A model generated the notes under the pieces. The model worked only from the letters and a program-made list of their open reading frames with translations. It did not search any database and was not told where the DNA came from. The position numbers and the translations under genes are program-made. A stretch of DNA of 64,000 nucleotides from contig WUAI01000016.1 in the NCBI GenBank assembly GCA_009827225.1, positions 1 to 64,000 on the forward strand, read 5' to 3'. The DNA is from Flavobacteriaceae bacterium. Its GTDB lineage: Bacteria; Bacteroidota; Bacteroidia; Flavobacteriales; Flavobacteriaceae. Below, in pieces: positions 8,081-16,960 of the stretch. Each line of letters starts with the position of its first letter. Position 1 is the first letter of the stretch.

Positions 8081-9553
8081 ATGAAAGATTTTGCCACCAT
8101 AAAAAAATTGCTCTTTTTTACGTCCTGTTTGCTTTTTCTATTTCCCGATAATAGTTTACTCGCATCCGACGTAAATGTACCTCCTGTATCTGCTACTGAA
8201 CAGAATTTTAGTTTGCAATATTGGATGTTTCTGCAAGATCAGGATGAAACCAAATTTCATCCCGACTCTCTATTGATGTATAAAGAACGCGCCATCTTTG
8301 CGGCAAAGAATGACGATCTCCAGATGGCAAAACTCAATACGGAGCTTTATATAAAATATTCGGGTGAGACCGAGTTCGTGAATTCCGGATATTTTAACCG
8401 CTTCAGCAATGATGAAGAATTTAAAAGGCTCCAGGAGAATTATGGGCTCAATTTTAGCTGGCTGAACTTCTTTTATCTGTTCACGGCCATCATTGGTTTT
8501 TATATCTCAATTATGCTTCTGATGAAAAGAAAGCAGGATAAAATTGCTTCCTTTCTAATCAGTTCTTTCATATTGATTCACTCCGTATTTATATTCCATA
8601 TTTTTCTGTATCTCACGAACTTGATCTACAGAGTACCACATACTCTTTATATGTCCTCCATATTTTCATATTTGTATGGTCCGTTGATCTATTTCTATTT
8701 TAAAAGGATTACTCTCAATTATAAATTCAGAAAGGGTGACTTACTGCATTTAATTCCTACTGTGCTGATATTATTGATCATGTTACCGATTTTTCTATTT
8801 CCGGAAAGTGAGAAATTGAGAATACTACTGGAGGTAGGTGTTTTGGACAGACAGCCCTACCTGAAGTATATTACCATTACCAAATTTGCCTCCTTGTTAT
8901 TCTATGGATATCTGGTGTTAAGGGTATACTTGAAAAGCGATCATTTACCGAAATTATCAATTGCTTCGCAGAAATGGATCCGGAATCTGGTGGTTTTGTT
9001 TGAAGTTTACGTTTTGTCTTATTTGGTTTACGGTTTGACGATCATCAACACGGATATCAAATCGGATCTCCTGTTTAATTTTCAGATTGTGGCCATGGCA
9101 TCTATGGTGCTTTACATTGGCTATTCTTCCTATGTGCGCCCGAACCTCTTCAGTAAGGAATTTGGTAAAAGGAAAAGGAAGTATAAAAAGTCCGGGCTTA
9201 CTCCTAGTTTTTCCACAGAATTGAAAAATCAATTGCTGCAATTGCTGGAAGATGAACGTATTTATCGGCAAAATGATATTAATCTTGAGAAAATTTCCCA
9301 GCGCCTGGGAACCACTCGTCACAATACCTCGCAGGTGATCAATGAACATTTCGGACTTAATTTCTTCGAACTCATCAATAAATACAGAATTGAAGAGGCA
9401 TTGGAAATACTGAAAAATGATACCAATAAGAACTTAAATATTATCGATGTCGCCTATGAGGTGGGATTCAATAATAAAGTTACTTTCAACAAGTCGTTCC
9501 GCAAGCAATTATCGCTCACGCCCACCGAATTTCTGAGTTCTCTGAATACGTAA
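8081..9553 (+). CDS. Membrane-anchored AraC-family transcriptional regulator
   Basis: A 490-aa protein. A signal-anchor-like start (KKLLFFTSCLLFLF) is followed by a soluble segment (~30-125). About seven hydrophobic helices lie between ~128 and 350, a basic linker follows (GKRKRKYKKSG), and a C-terminal AraC double helix-turn-helix covers ~385-490 (LEKISQRLGTTRHNTSQVINEHFG, then IDVAYEVGFNNKVTFNKSFRK). Such proteins are frequent in Flavobacteriia and presumably sense a signal at the membrane. The ATG at 8081 was preferred over an in-frame GTG at 8024 because of the AAGGAG ten bases upstream and the cleaner hydrophobic N-terminus. Targets are unknown. Confidence 0.87.
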   Translation: MKDFATIKKLLFFTSCLLFLFPDNSLLASDVNVPPVSATEQNFSLQYWMFLQDQDETKFHPDSLLMYKERAIFAAKNDDLQMAKLNTELYIKYSGETEFVNSGYFNRFSNDEEFKRLQENYGLNFSWLNFFYLFTAIIGFYISIMLLMKRKQDKIASFLISSFILIHSVFIFHIFLYLTNLIYRVPHTLYMSSIFSYLYGPLIYFYFKRITLNYKFRKGDLLHLIPTVLILLIMLPIFLFPESEKLRILLEVGVLDRQPYLKYITITKFASLLFYGYLVLRVYLKSDHLPKLSIASQKWIRNLVVLFEVYVLSYLVYGLTIINTDIKSDLLFNFQIVAMASMVLYIGYSSYVRPNLFSKEFGKRKRKYKKSGLTPSFSTELKNQLLQLLEDERIYRQNDINLEKISQRLGTTRHNTSQVINEHFGLNFFELINKYRIEEALEILKNDTNKNLNIIDVAYEVGFNNKVTFNKSFRKQLSLTPTEFLSSLNT

Positions 9554-9753
9554 ATAGTGAGGAAATATTCTCCGGAATAGTTAAGTTCTATAGGTCTTAA
9601 CCACTGAGCTGGCCATATGAGGTAATTTGCATTATCAGATGGCAATTGCTGTCAGGTAGAACGTAAGTTTTTCTTCATAAGTTAGTTTAGTTGGTGTTCC
9701 ATTTATCTGTGAAATATCTATTATTTGGTTGGTTAAAATGAACAGATAAATGT
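9554..9753. other. Intergenic stretch without recognisable gene
   Basis: The gap between the AraC regulator and the MATE gene is 304 bases. Its first 200 bases hold no convincing ORF or RNA gene. A short patch at about 9591-9616 resembles, on the minus strand, the D-arm region of a tRNA (CAGCTCAGTGGTTAAGACC), but no acceptor stem or T-arm follows. Confidence 0.6.
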
Positions 9754-9787
9754 CCCGCCCCGATGACTTTGTCGGGGCGGGTTTTTT
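9754..9787 (+). terminator. Strong Rho-independent terminator
   Basis: A perfect 10-bp GC-rich stem (9754-9763 with 9772-9781, CCCGCCCCGA / TCGGGGCGGG) with an 8-base loop, followed by TTTTTT. It ends whatever is transcribed rightward through 9554-9753, and it lies about 200 bases past the AraC gene. Confidence 0.92.
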
Positions 9788-9833
9788 ATGACTTTATTAT
9801 CATAATCCGTTATGTGAAGCCTTCCGAGTTTTC

Positions 9834-9841
9834 TACCTTTG
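9834..9841 (+). promoter_or_regulatory. -7 box for the MATE transporter gene
   Basis: TACCTTTG is an exact match to TAnnTTTG, 16 bases before the GTG start at 9858, so the mRNA leader would be about 10 bases. No clear TTG element was found 19 bases further upstream. Confidence 0.55.
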
Positions 9842-9857
9842 ACCCCAAAACCAACCA

Positions 9858-11234
9858 GTGCTCGCTCAATACACCAAAGAATTCCGATATAATGTGAATT
9901 TGGCTACCCCTGTTATCCTGGGTATGCTGGGTCATACGTTGGTAGCCTTTATCGATAACATCATGGTAGGCCAGTTGGGTACTGCAGAGCTGGCAGCCGT
10001 TTCCCTGGGTAATAGTTTTATGTTTATTGCGATGTCGCTGGGAATTGGATTTTCTACTGCTATTACTCCGTTGGTTGCTGAAGCAGATGGTGAAGGGAAT
10101 TTTGCCGTGGGTAAGTCTTCCTTCAAACATGGCCTGTTTCTTTGTACCGCATTGGGAATTGCTTTGTTCCTGATGGTTTTTGCCGCAAAACCGCTGATGT
10201 ATCATATGAATCAGCCGCCCGAGGTGGTGGATCTGGCCATGCCTTACCTCAACCTGGTGGCGATATCATTGATTCCTCTTATCGTATTCCAGGCGTTTAA
10301 ACAATGCAGCGACGGGCTGTCGATGACGAAATATCCAATGTATGCCACCATAATTGCCAACGTGGTAAACATAATTCTGAACTATCTGTTTATTTTCGGG
10401 AAGTTTGGATTCCCACAATTGGGAGTGGTTGGAGCTGCGATAGGTACCTTGGCTTCCAGGCTTATTATGGTGGGCTATCTGTGGTTTCTGATGAGCAAGC
10501 ACTATAAATCAAGGGACTATGTTTTAGACATCAAGCTATTCAAGCTTACAAAACGGATGCTCTCAAAGATTTTAAATCTGGGCTTTCCTTCTGCCTTACA
10601 GATGTTTTTTGAAGTGGCCATTTTTACGGCTGCTATCTGGTTGTCTGGTATCTTGGGTAAGAATCCACAGGCGGCTAACCAGATTGCGTTAAACTTGTCG
10701 TCCATGACGTTCATGGTGGCAATGGGCTTTAGTGTGGCCGCGATGATACGAGTGGGTAATCAAAAAGGATTGAAACGATTTCGAGAATTGCGACGCATCG
10801 CTTTTTCCATTCTCTTGATCACTACATTGTTTGCGGTACTATTCGCTGCAATCTTCTTTATTTTCAATGCACAGCTACCAAAAATTTATCTGGACTATGA
10901 CGACGTCGAGAACTTTACCGATAACTACCAGGTGCTTACCATTGCCTCTAAATTATTAATCATTGCCGCTATCTTCCAGATCAGCGATGCCTTGCAGGTA
11001 GTAGTTTTGGGTGCCCTCAGAGGAATGCAGGACGTGAAGATCCCAACGCTCATCACCTTCGTGGCTTACTGGTTGATAGGTTTTCCGATTTCCTACTACA
11101 TGAGTATGTTCACCGAATACAAGAGTTCGGGAATCTGGATCGGATTGTTGGCAGGACTCACCGCTTCGGGTATAATGCTATTTTTCAGGTTTAACTATTT
11201 ATCCAAAAAACTGATCCTTCGAACAAATTCGTAA
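9858..11234 (+). CDS. MATE family efflux transporter, NorM-like
   Basis: A 458-aa inner-membrane protein with about 12 hydrophobic helices in two homologous halves, the length usual for MATE pumps. The N-terminal half carries the family motif around LVAFIDNIMVGQLGTAELAAVSLGN. These pumps export cationic drugs or metabolites in exchange for Na+ or H+. The predicted start is a GTG placed just after a -7 box; no ATG lies nearby in frame. It stands alone between a terminator and the small acidic gene. Confidence 0.92.
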   Translation: MLAQYTKEFRYNVNLATPVILGMLGHTLVAFIDNIMVGQLGTAELAAVSLGNSFMFIAMSLGIGFSTAITPLVAEADGEGNFAVGKSSFKHGLFLCTALGIALFLMVFAAKPLMYHMNQPPEVVDLAMPYLNLVAISLIPLIVFQAFKQCSDGLSMTKYPMYATIIANVVNIILNYLFIFGKFGFPQLGVVGAAIGTLASRLIMVGYLWFLMSKHYKSRDYVLDIKLFKLTKRMLSKILNLGFPSALQMFFEVAIFTAAIWLSGILGKNPQAANQIALNLSSMTFMVAMGFSVAAMIRVGNQKGLKRFRELRRIAFSILLITTLFAVLFAAIFFIFNAQLPKIYLDYDDVENFTDNYQVLTIASKLLIIAAIFQISDALQVVVLGALRGMQDVKIPTLITFVAYWLIGFPISYYMSMFTEYKSSGIWIGLLAGLTASGIMLFFRFNYLSKKLILRTNS

Positions 11235-11280
11235 TTCTGCTTCTGAAATATCTTGTACCTTGCGTAATAATTTATCATAG

Positions 11281-11511
11281 ATGAACCTTCCAAAGTTTAT
11301 TTTAGGCGACAATACCGATCATCCCAATGCCATTTTTGTGATTCATACTGAGTTTCCTCGATTCATCATCAATTTAGAAAATGATGAGGTGGAATGGTTG
11401 GAGGAATTCGATCAACACGATCAGAAAGAGTTGGAAAGCGAAACCGAAAATTACATCCGCGAGGCTACCGAGTTTTACGATAGGGAAGTATCACGCTACG
11501 ACGATGCTTGA
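11281..11511 (+). CDS. Small acidic protein of unknown function
   Basis: A 76-aa, strongly acidic, soluble protein (about a third Asp/Glu), starting MNLPKFILGDNTDHP and ending in a helical EREATEF-like charged stretch. I recognise no domain with a known function. A TACCTTGC box at 11256-11263, close to the -7 consensus, lies upstream. Its last codons overlap the start of the PAP2 gene by 8 bases, so the two are probably translated together. Confidence 0.75.
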   Translation: MNLPKFILGDNTDHPNAIFVIHTEFPRFIINLENDEVEWLEEFDQHDQKELESETENYIREATEFYDREVSRYDDA

Positions 11512-12079
11512 GGAATTATTAAAATATGACACAGAACTATTCCTGTTTCTGAATAACCTGGGAAGCGAATCCTGGGACGGACTTTGGCGATTTATTACGG
11601 AAAAGTATTCGTCCATTCCGCTCTATATTATACTACTCTATTTAGTCTTTAAAGAATTGGGTTGGAAAGGCACCCTCATTGTAATGGTTGCTGCAGCACT
11701 GATGATCACTGCAACTGATCAATTGGCGAATTTATTCAAATATGGGATAGAAAGACCAAGGCCTTGCCGAGTGGAAGCCCTTCAGGATTCCATGAGATTT
11801 GTAGCTGAAGGATGCGGCCGATTTGGATATTTCTCTGCACATGCAGCAAGTTCTATGGCAGCAGCAGTTTTTTTAGGACTTATTTTGCGTGGTCGCTATA
11901 GTTGGATTCCCTTTGCCCTATTATTTTGGGCGTTTATTATTGCCTATAGCCGAATATATTTAGGAGTTCATTATCCGTTGGACATCATAACGGGAATGTT
12001 TTTTGGTGGCATGATTGGTTGGCTTTTCTACAAATTGCAAAAGTGGGCGCAAGGAAGATTTATCACTTCCGCAGTATAA
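11504..12079 (+). CDS. PAP2-family membrane phosphatase
   Basis: A 191-aa integral membrane phosphatase. The ATG at 11504 overlaps the stop of the small acidic gene (ATGCTTGA) and removes 41 non-homologous residues of a longer reading frame. The three PAP2 signature motifs are present: KYGIERPRPCR (K...RP), SAHAASSMA (replacing the usual PSGH with S-A-H), and SRIYLGVHYPLD (SR...H...D). Five or six hydrophobic helices surround them. Substrates of relatives include undecaprenyl-PP, phosphatidic acid and lipid A phosphates. The adjacent ArnT-like, LAB_N and GT2 genes make an envelope lipid likely. Its last 17 bases overlap the end of the convergent GT39 gene. Confidence 0.9.
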   Translation: MLEELLKYDTELFLFLNNLGSESWDGLWRFITEKYSSIPLYIILLYLVFKELGWKGTLIVMVAAALMITATDQLANLFKYGIERPRPCRVEALQDSMRFVAEGCGRFGYFSAHAASSMAAAVFLGLILRGRYSWIPFALLFWAFIIAYSRIYLGVHYPLDIITGMFFGGMIGWLFYKLQKWAQGRFITSAV

Positions 12080-13691
12080 ACAAATCCCGCCATAATCGAG
12101 GCCTGTGTGAGCGTTCTCCAGGAGCCTTAGGATTCATGTCATATCGTGTTACCTTTTCGATCTTATAATCGGCAAATGTTTTTCTGAAATTTTCAAGATG
12201 TTCTTCAGCCACTAACAAACCAAACTCCGAAGGTATCGGAATAGAAACTAGTTCATCCTTTCTCAAAACTTTGATGGGTTTTCCATAGGCCCATATGAGC
12301 TCAGGAGTGAAACCTCCATATTCAAACACTTCCAATTGAGACTCTTCTTGCCAGTCGTTCAGCAGAGCTAAACTTTTGTATTCAGGATTTACAGTCAGAG
12401 TTCCCGCCATAGGCAAACCGAAACACATAATGGCAATGATGAATAAAATTGTTGCGGAGAACACCTGGGCCATTTTTTTCTTTTTCAGGTTTTTGAATAT
12501 GGTAAATCCAAGACCGAAAAGCAAAATGGAGAGCAATATGAACCAAAACCAGTTTCCTTCGATCTTTTCTCCAAGGAACAGATAACCTCCAATTGGAAAT
12601 GCAACTCCGATAAGCGCAATGAGGCCAAAGTTGAAATAGACCGGAATGGTTTCTCTCTTGTCGGTTAATTCTGAAAATTTGCGAATCAGATATTCGATAT
12701 AGAATCCCGTATTTAAGGCCATAGGTATCAATACAGGCAACAAATACCTGGATTTCTTTTCAGGAATAATGGACAAAAGTACGACCGAAAGCATGGTCCA
12801 TAAGAAGGTGAATAAATAGGCCTTTTGGTTGAATACCCTGTTTTTCAAATAAGGATACAGCAAGGCAATAAATGCCGGGATTGTCCAAATACCGGATTGG
12901 GTGAAGAAACTCCAGTAGTAATAAAACGGGCGCACATTATATCCGGTCCAGTTATTGGTTTCCCTTTTGGTGATCTCTGCCATAGCTTCGGCATCATAGG
13001 TATAGGTATACCAATACCACCAGCCTGAAACCAGCAAGGCAACAACCAGAAATGCTAGTAAGGGGAGTATTTTCTTCCTGAAATTTTTATATCGATACAC
13101 TATCCCGAATGCCAGTATAAAGGGTAACCACAACGCATACAATGAGACCGGACCTTTACTCATAAATGAGCATCCGAAGAACAGGGCAGCAAGCAATGCA
13201 TATCGATACAAGGATTTTTCCGAAGTAAACAATCGGTACAAATAATAGATACTCACCATCATAAATCCGTGGGTAAAAATATCCCACTGTCCGTTTCTGC
13301 CGGAGAAAATGATATAGAACGAAGTTGCCATGATCAGTGACCCCACGAGAGAGAACAAACGATGGCTTGTAAGCTTTAATGAAAACTTATAAGAAACAAA
13401 TATTAGCAGCGTTGCGAGCAAAACTGCCGGTAAACGGAGCACAAACAAACTTTTCATCCCAAAGGCCATAGCCGATAAGGCCGTGAGCCAGGTGGGCAGT
13501 GGAGGCTTTTGATAGCGGGGTTCCCCGTTCAGGGTGGTGAATATCCAGTTTCCGTCATCGATCATCTCACGAGCCGTGATAAAATTTCGGGCTTCCATGA
13601 TATTGATAAAGATAGCATCCAGATTCACGAAAAAGATGGATACACAGGCCAGTAACAGGATGATTACAGATTTGTCCTTAGGTAGTCGCAT
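12063..13691 (-). CDS. GT39-family membrane glycosyltransferase, ArnT-like
   Basis: A 542-aa protein with about 12 transmembrane helices and a C-terminal soluble domain. Near the N-terminus it has the periplasmic loop of the ArnT/PMT family (EARNFITAREMIDDGNW...GEPRYQKPPLPTWL), containing the acidic residue expected at the active site. ArnT enzymes move a sugar from undecaprenyl phosphate to lipid A in the periplasm. Three genes form a minus-strand operon (GT2, then LAB_N, then this), each overlapping the next by 4-14 bases, which is the order expected for making, flipping and transferring a lipid-linked sugar. The acceptor is an inference. Confidence 0.87.
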   Translation of the reverse strand: MRLPKDKSVIILLLACVSIFFVNLDAIFINIMEARNFITAREMIDDGNWIFTTLNGEPRYQKPPLPTWLTALSAMAFGMKSLFVLRLPAVLLATLLIFVSYKFSLKLTSHRLFSLVGSLIMATSFYIIFSGRNGQWDIFTHGFMMVSIYYLYRLFTSEKSLYRYALLAALFFGCSFMSKGPVSLYALWLPFILAFGIVYRYKNFRKKILPLLAFLVVALLVSGWWYWYTYTYDAEAMAEITKRETNNWTGYNVRPFYYYWSFFTQSGIWTIPAFIALLYPYLKNRVFNQKAYLFTFLWTMLSVVLLSIIPEKKSRYLLPVLIPMALNTGFYIEYLIRKFSELTDKRETIPVYFNFGLIALIGVAFPIGGYLFLGEKIEGNWFWFILLSILLFGLGFTIFKNLKKKKMAQVFSATILFIIAIMCFGLPMAGTLTVNPEYKSLALLNDWQEESQLEVFEYGGFTPELIWAYGKPIKVLRKDELVSIPIPSEFGLLVAEEHLENFRKTFADYKIEKVTRYDMNPKAPGERSHRPRLWRDLFILRK

Positions 13692-14310
13692 TGCCTTCTT
13701 TTTTCCAGATAAAGATATTGCGAATATAGATAATAAGCCCGGCTCCGTGTCCCAGTAAAAGTACAGGGTCCAATCTGAATATCGCGTAAGTGAGGATCAT
13801 CGCAGCGCCCAGAACACTCAACCTCCAGAAGCCGATGGGCAGTTGGGATGTCTTTGTTTTTTCTGAAACGAACCATTGATACACGAACCTGAAAGTGAAA
13901 ATTACCTGTGCCACACTTCCCAGCCACAGCAGCCACATAGGAATGTCTTCATTGTTGAATAATTCATAAATATCGTATTCGCCATTGTTGTATCCATAGA
14001 TGATAATCAACACCGGGAAAAATATCAGAAATAAGCGAAACCACATGGGCGATTTCTGCCATTCTCCTTGCAACTGAAGGTTTCGAACATAAATAAAATA
14101 GGTCAGGGATTGGCCTAACATGATTGCAAAATCATCCCTCAGGTATCCATAAACGAACAGCAGGAAGGAAGCCAGTAAACTCAATTTCCAAAAGAGGGAA
14201 GGGGTAATGATGCGTTTACTTTTTTCAGAAAGAATCCATTGAACCAATAGTCTTGCAGAAAATAAAGCCTGTGCCAGGAAACCGATACTATATATCAGCC
14301 AGTCGCTCAT
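13678..14310 (-). CDS. Duplicated LAB_N domain membrane protein
   Basis: A 210-aa membrane protein built of two similar ~95-residue halves. Each has the LpxB N-terminal-like (LAB_N, PF07578) pattern: helix, 'RLLVQWILSEKSKR' or 'RFVYQWFVSEKTKT', 'FWKLS/FWRLS', then 'GQSLTYFIYVRNL' or 'GHGAGLIIYIRNI'. It has no lipid-A-disaccharide synthase catalytic domain. Such proteins are regularly found with DPM1-like GT2 and ArnT-like genes, as here, and an ArnE/F-like role in moving the undecaprenyl-linked sugar across the membrane is plausible but unproven. It overlaps the GT2 gene by 4 bases and the GT39 gene by 14. Confidence 0.85.
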   Translation of the reverse strand: MSDWLIYSIGFLAQALFSARLLVQWILSEKSKRIITPSLFWKLSLLASFLLFVYGYLRDDFAIMLGQSLTYFIYVRNLQLQGEWQKSPMWFRLFLIFFPVLIIIYGYNNGEYDIYELFNNEDIPMWLLWLGSVAQVIFTFRFVYQWFVSEKTKTSQLPIGFWRLSVLGAAMILTYAIFRLDPVLLLGHGAGLIIYIRNIFIWKKEGNATT

Positions 14311-15017
14311 CCTTTATCCTTGATCTCGTAATTAATATATTTTCGCTTCATCCAGAGATAGGCAAAACAATCGGACAAAGGGCCCAATAACCGATTCCAT
14401 AACCCGAACTTAGCCGTACCGGCAATCCTCGGAAAATGCTGCACCGGGACTTGCAAAATCTTACCGTTCTGAAGCAAGATCATGGCCGGAAGAAAACGAT
14501 GCAAGCCTTTAAACATGGGAATTCTCTTGGCATAATCTGTTTTAATCACTTTCAGCGGGCAACCCGTGTCGTCCATGCCGTCGTGAGTAAAGGCTCTTCG
14601 AATTCCGTTGGCGATCTTCGAGGACATATTTTTCACGAACGAATCCTTGCGATTCGCTCGAACACCGGTTACCAGATCGTAGGGACCGATATGTTCTAAA
14701 AGTAAATTGAAATCTTCTGGGGCGGTTTGTAGGTCGCTGTCAATATAGCCTACCAGTGGTGCTTCCACATGGTCGAATCCCGCCTTGATGGCAGCACTCA
14801 ATCCACGGTTTTCCTTGAAAGAAATATAACTGAAAGCCTCATTCCTTGCACAGATGTCTTCAATAAGCTCCTGACTACGGTCTTTGGAACCATCATTCAC
14901 GAATAAGGCGTTGGTCTTTCGGGTTGCTACCTTAAAAAATGCGGACAATTCTTTTTCCACTCTTTCCAGGTTGTCTTCCTCGTTGTAAACCGGAACCACT
15001 ATGGTAAACTCGTACAT
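14307..15017 (-). CDS. GT2 glycosyltransferase, dolichyl/undecaprenyl-phosphate-sugar synthase-like
   Basis: A 236-aa GT-A enzyme starting TIVVPVYNEEDNLERV with a metal-binding DSDLQ motif (IDSDLQTAPEDF, near residue 90), typical of DPM1/ArnC-type enzymes that load a sugar onto a polyprenyl phosphate. Unlike ArnC it lacks C-terminal membrane helices. It is the first gene of the operon with the LAB_N and GT39 genes. A -7 box (TACTTTTG) lies about 20 bases upstream. Confidence 0.9.
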   Translation of the reverse strand: MYEFTIVVPVYNEEDNLERVEKELSAFFKVATRKTNALFVNDGSKDRSQELIEDICARNEAFSYISFKENRGLSAAIKAGFDHVEAPLVGYIDSDLQTAPEDFNLLLEHIGPYDLVTGVRANRKDSFVKNMSSKIANGIRRAFTHDGMDDTGCPLKVIKTDYAKRIPMFKGLHRFLPAMILLQNGKILQVPVQHFPRIAGTAKFGLWNRLLGPLSDCFAYLWMKRKYINYEIKDKG

Positions 15018-15038
15018 TTAAGTTTGGGTTGTTTGCTG

Positions 15039-15046
15039 CAAAAGTA
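15039..15046 (-). promoter_or_regulatory. -7 box for the GT2/LAB_N/GT39 operon
   Basis: On the minus strand the bases read TACTTTTG, an exact TAnnTTTG match, 22 bases before the ATG of the GT2 gene. No convincing TTG was seen 19 bases upstream. Confidence 0.5.
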
Positions 15047-15112
15047 TTTCTTTTTTAAAGAATAAAATAGAAACCTAAAAAAGGTGTTATTTTGCAGAAG
15101 CAATAATCGAGT

Positions 15113-16054
15113 ATGAAAGTTTTTATTACCGGTGCCGCTGGGTTTATTGGTTCGCATACCGCGGAAAGACTAAAGGCATTAAATCATGAGGTGGTCGCTA
15201 TCGACAATTTTTCAGGATATTACGATGTATCGCTGAAACAATTAAATGCAAAGGAACTTTCAGAAAAGGGAATTCAAATTCAAAAATTCGACCTTCGGGA
15301 AGGTGATCTGTCTTCCTTAATTACCGAAGATATTGACTTTATCTTCCATTTTGCTGCCCAACCGGGAATTTCGGCCAGCAGTACCTTTGAGCAGTATTTC
15401 AGCAATAATATTTTAGGTACCCAGCGCATTTTAGACCGACTGGAATTGATGGAGAAAAAACCATTCTTCGTCAATATTGCCACGTCTTCTATCTATGGGC
15501 TACATGCTACTCTTAAAGAAGACGAAGCCCCTTTGCCGGCCTCTTGGTATGGTGTGACCAAACTTGCTGCCGAGCAATTGGTATTGGCTTATTCCAGAAG
15601 GAATCTACTGAAGAGCACTTCGTTACGGCTGTACTCGGTGTACGGCCCTCGGGAACGCCCGGATAAATTGTATACTCGGCTTATCGATTGTGGCTTGAAC
15701 AACAAACCGTTTCCATTGTATGAGGGAAGCGAGGCTCATTTAAGAAGTTTTACCTATGTGGATGATATCGTGGATGGTATTGTGAGTGTGTTGGACCATG
15801 CTGAAATATGCAATGGCGAAATCTTCAACCTTGGAACCGAGGAAGAGAATACTACAGCCACAGGTATCGCTACGGTGGAAGAAATTTTAGGAAAAAGCAT
15901 CGATAAAGAGATCAAACCACCGCGTCCGGGAGACCAGTCCCGAACCAAGGCAAATATCGATAAAGCGCGTAAATTATTGGATTACAATCCGCAAACTACC
16001 CTCAAGGAAGGATTGGAAAAACAGGTGGATTGGTTCCGGAGGAATTTTATGTGA
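15113..16054 (+). CDS. NAD-dependent epimerase/dehydratase, UDP-glucuronate epimerase-like
   Basis: A 313-aa extended SDR. The nucleotide-binding GAAGFIGS is at residues 7-14, the catalytic YxxxK is YGVTK near residue 146, and RLYSVYGPRERPD follows. The early DNFSGYYDVSLK segment resembles UDP-glucuronate 4-epimerases. The product could be a UDP-uronic acid for the adjacent GT2/ArnT system, which is divergently transcribed from a shared 95-base gap. The exact substrate is not readable. Confidence 0.85.
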   Translation: MKVFITGAAGFIGSHTAERLKALNHEVVAIDNFSGYYDVSLKQLNAKELSEKGIQIQKFDLREGDLSSLITEDIDFIFHFAAQPGISASSTFEQYFSNNILGTQRILDRLELMEKKPFFVNIATSSIYGLHATLKEDEAPLPASWYGVTKLAAEQLVLAYSRRNLLKSTSLRLYSVYGPRERPDKLYTRLIDCGLNNKPFPLYEGSEAHLRSFTYVDDIVDGIVSVLDHAEICNGEIFNLGTEEENTTATGIATVEEILGKSIDKEIKPPRPGDQSRTKANIDKARKLLDYNPQTTLKEGLEKQVDWFRRNFM

Positions 16055-16198
16055 TCGGTTTTATCATCTGGGTCAACGTTTAATTTTCAGAATAAATTTT
16101 AATATATCATTGATATCTAATATCTTGCCCCGGCTATTGCTGGGACCCCTCGGGGTTTCTCATTACCTACTGCCAAAATAACTAACCAAAACAACTAT

Positions 16199-16960
16199 AT
16201 GGCACTACAGGAGGAATTTAAAACGCAAGGCGATTTCCTATTTAAATACCGAAGTTACTTTCCGATGATCATCTTGGTTGTTGGGGTAATCGTGTATTGG
16301 CACACTTTGACCAATGCGGACCAAATTCAGGACGAATCGCTGTCAGCAATTTACAAATGGATCTGTCTTGGGGTTTGTACGCTGGGATTGCTTATTCGTA
16401 TTATTACCGTAGGACATACTCCTAACTTTTCATCTGGTAGAAATACTCATGAAGGCCAGAGAGCCTCGGAACTCAATCAAACCGGAATCTATTCCTTAGT
16501 GAGACATCCTTTGTATTTGGGTAACTTTTTTATGTGGTTAGGTGTGGCTATGCTTACTCAAAATTTCTGGTTCATTATTGCCTTTGTTTTATTCTTTTAT
16601 GTGTACTACGAGCGCATTATGTATGCTGAAGAGGCCTTCCTGAGAGGTAAGTTTAAGGAGGAATATGAGAACTGGGCTTCGGGGGTACCTGCCTTTATCC
16701 CCATGATTGGAAAACTGGCATCCCCGGACTACGGATTTAGCTGGAGAAAGGCCATACGTCAGGAGAAAAACGGATTTGCGGCCATGTTTCTGCTCTTTTG
16801 GGTGTTTAATGTAATAGAAATGTCCATGGCAGCCGGAAAGTTTGTCCTGGAACCCAATTTCTGGTTTTATGCAGCCATAATTTCTTCGGTGTTATATTTG
16901 ATTCTGAAGATCCTTAAGAATATGAAATTACTGGAGGATAAAGACCGAGTTAATTATTAG
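16199..16960 (+). CDS. Isoprenylcysteine methyltransferase-like membrane protein
   Basis: A 253-aa protein with about six hydrophobic helices. It carries the ICMT/PEMT cofactor motif (YSLVRHPLYLGNF near residues 98-110) and the downstream EEAFLRGKFKEEYENW block, so SAM-dependent methylation at the membrane is likely. Bacteria do not prenylate proteins this way. One characterised bacterial homologue, Leptospira LmtA, methylates the 1-phosphate of lipid A. With PAP2, LAB_N and ArnT-like genes next door, a lipid phosphate or lipid-linked sugar is a fair guess. The last 4 bases overlap the end of meaB on the other strand. Confidence 0.78.
   Translation: MALQEEFKTQGDFLFKYRSYFPMIILVVGVIVYWHTLTNADQIQDESLSAIYKWICLGVCTLGLLIRIITVGHTPNFSSGRNTHEGQRASELNQTGIYSLVRHPLYLGNFFMWLGVAMLTQNFWFIIAFVLFFYVYYERIMYAEEAFLRGKFKEEYENWASGVPAFIPMIGKLASPDYGFSWRKAIRQEKNGFAAMFLLFWVFNVIEMSMAAGKFVLEPNFWFYAAIISSVLYLILKILKNMKLLEDKDRVNY

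Noticed and set aside
9585-9625. tRNA-like patch on the minus strand (CAGCTCAGTGGTTAAGACC)
   Set aside because: The D-arm resemblance is not followed by an anticodon stem, a T-arm with a GGTTCGA-like loop, or a paired acceptor stem. At best it is a decayed remnant; more likely chance.
15113-16054. 4,6-dehydratase for the aminotransferase in the capsule cluster
   Set aside because: The SDR at 15113 reads as a UDP-glucuronate epimerase type, and it lies about 29 kb from the aminotransferase in a different operon.
16125-16160. Short hairpin near GGGACCCCTCGGGGTTTC
   Set aside because: The stem is only about 4 bp with a tiny loop, and the following TTTCTC is weak; it is not a convincing terminator or riboswitch.
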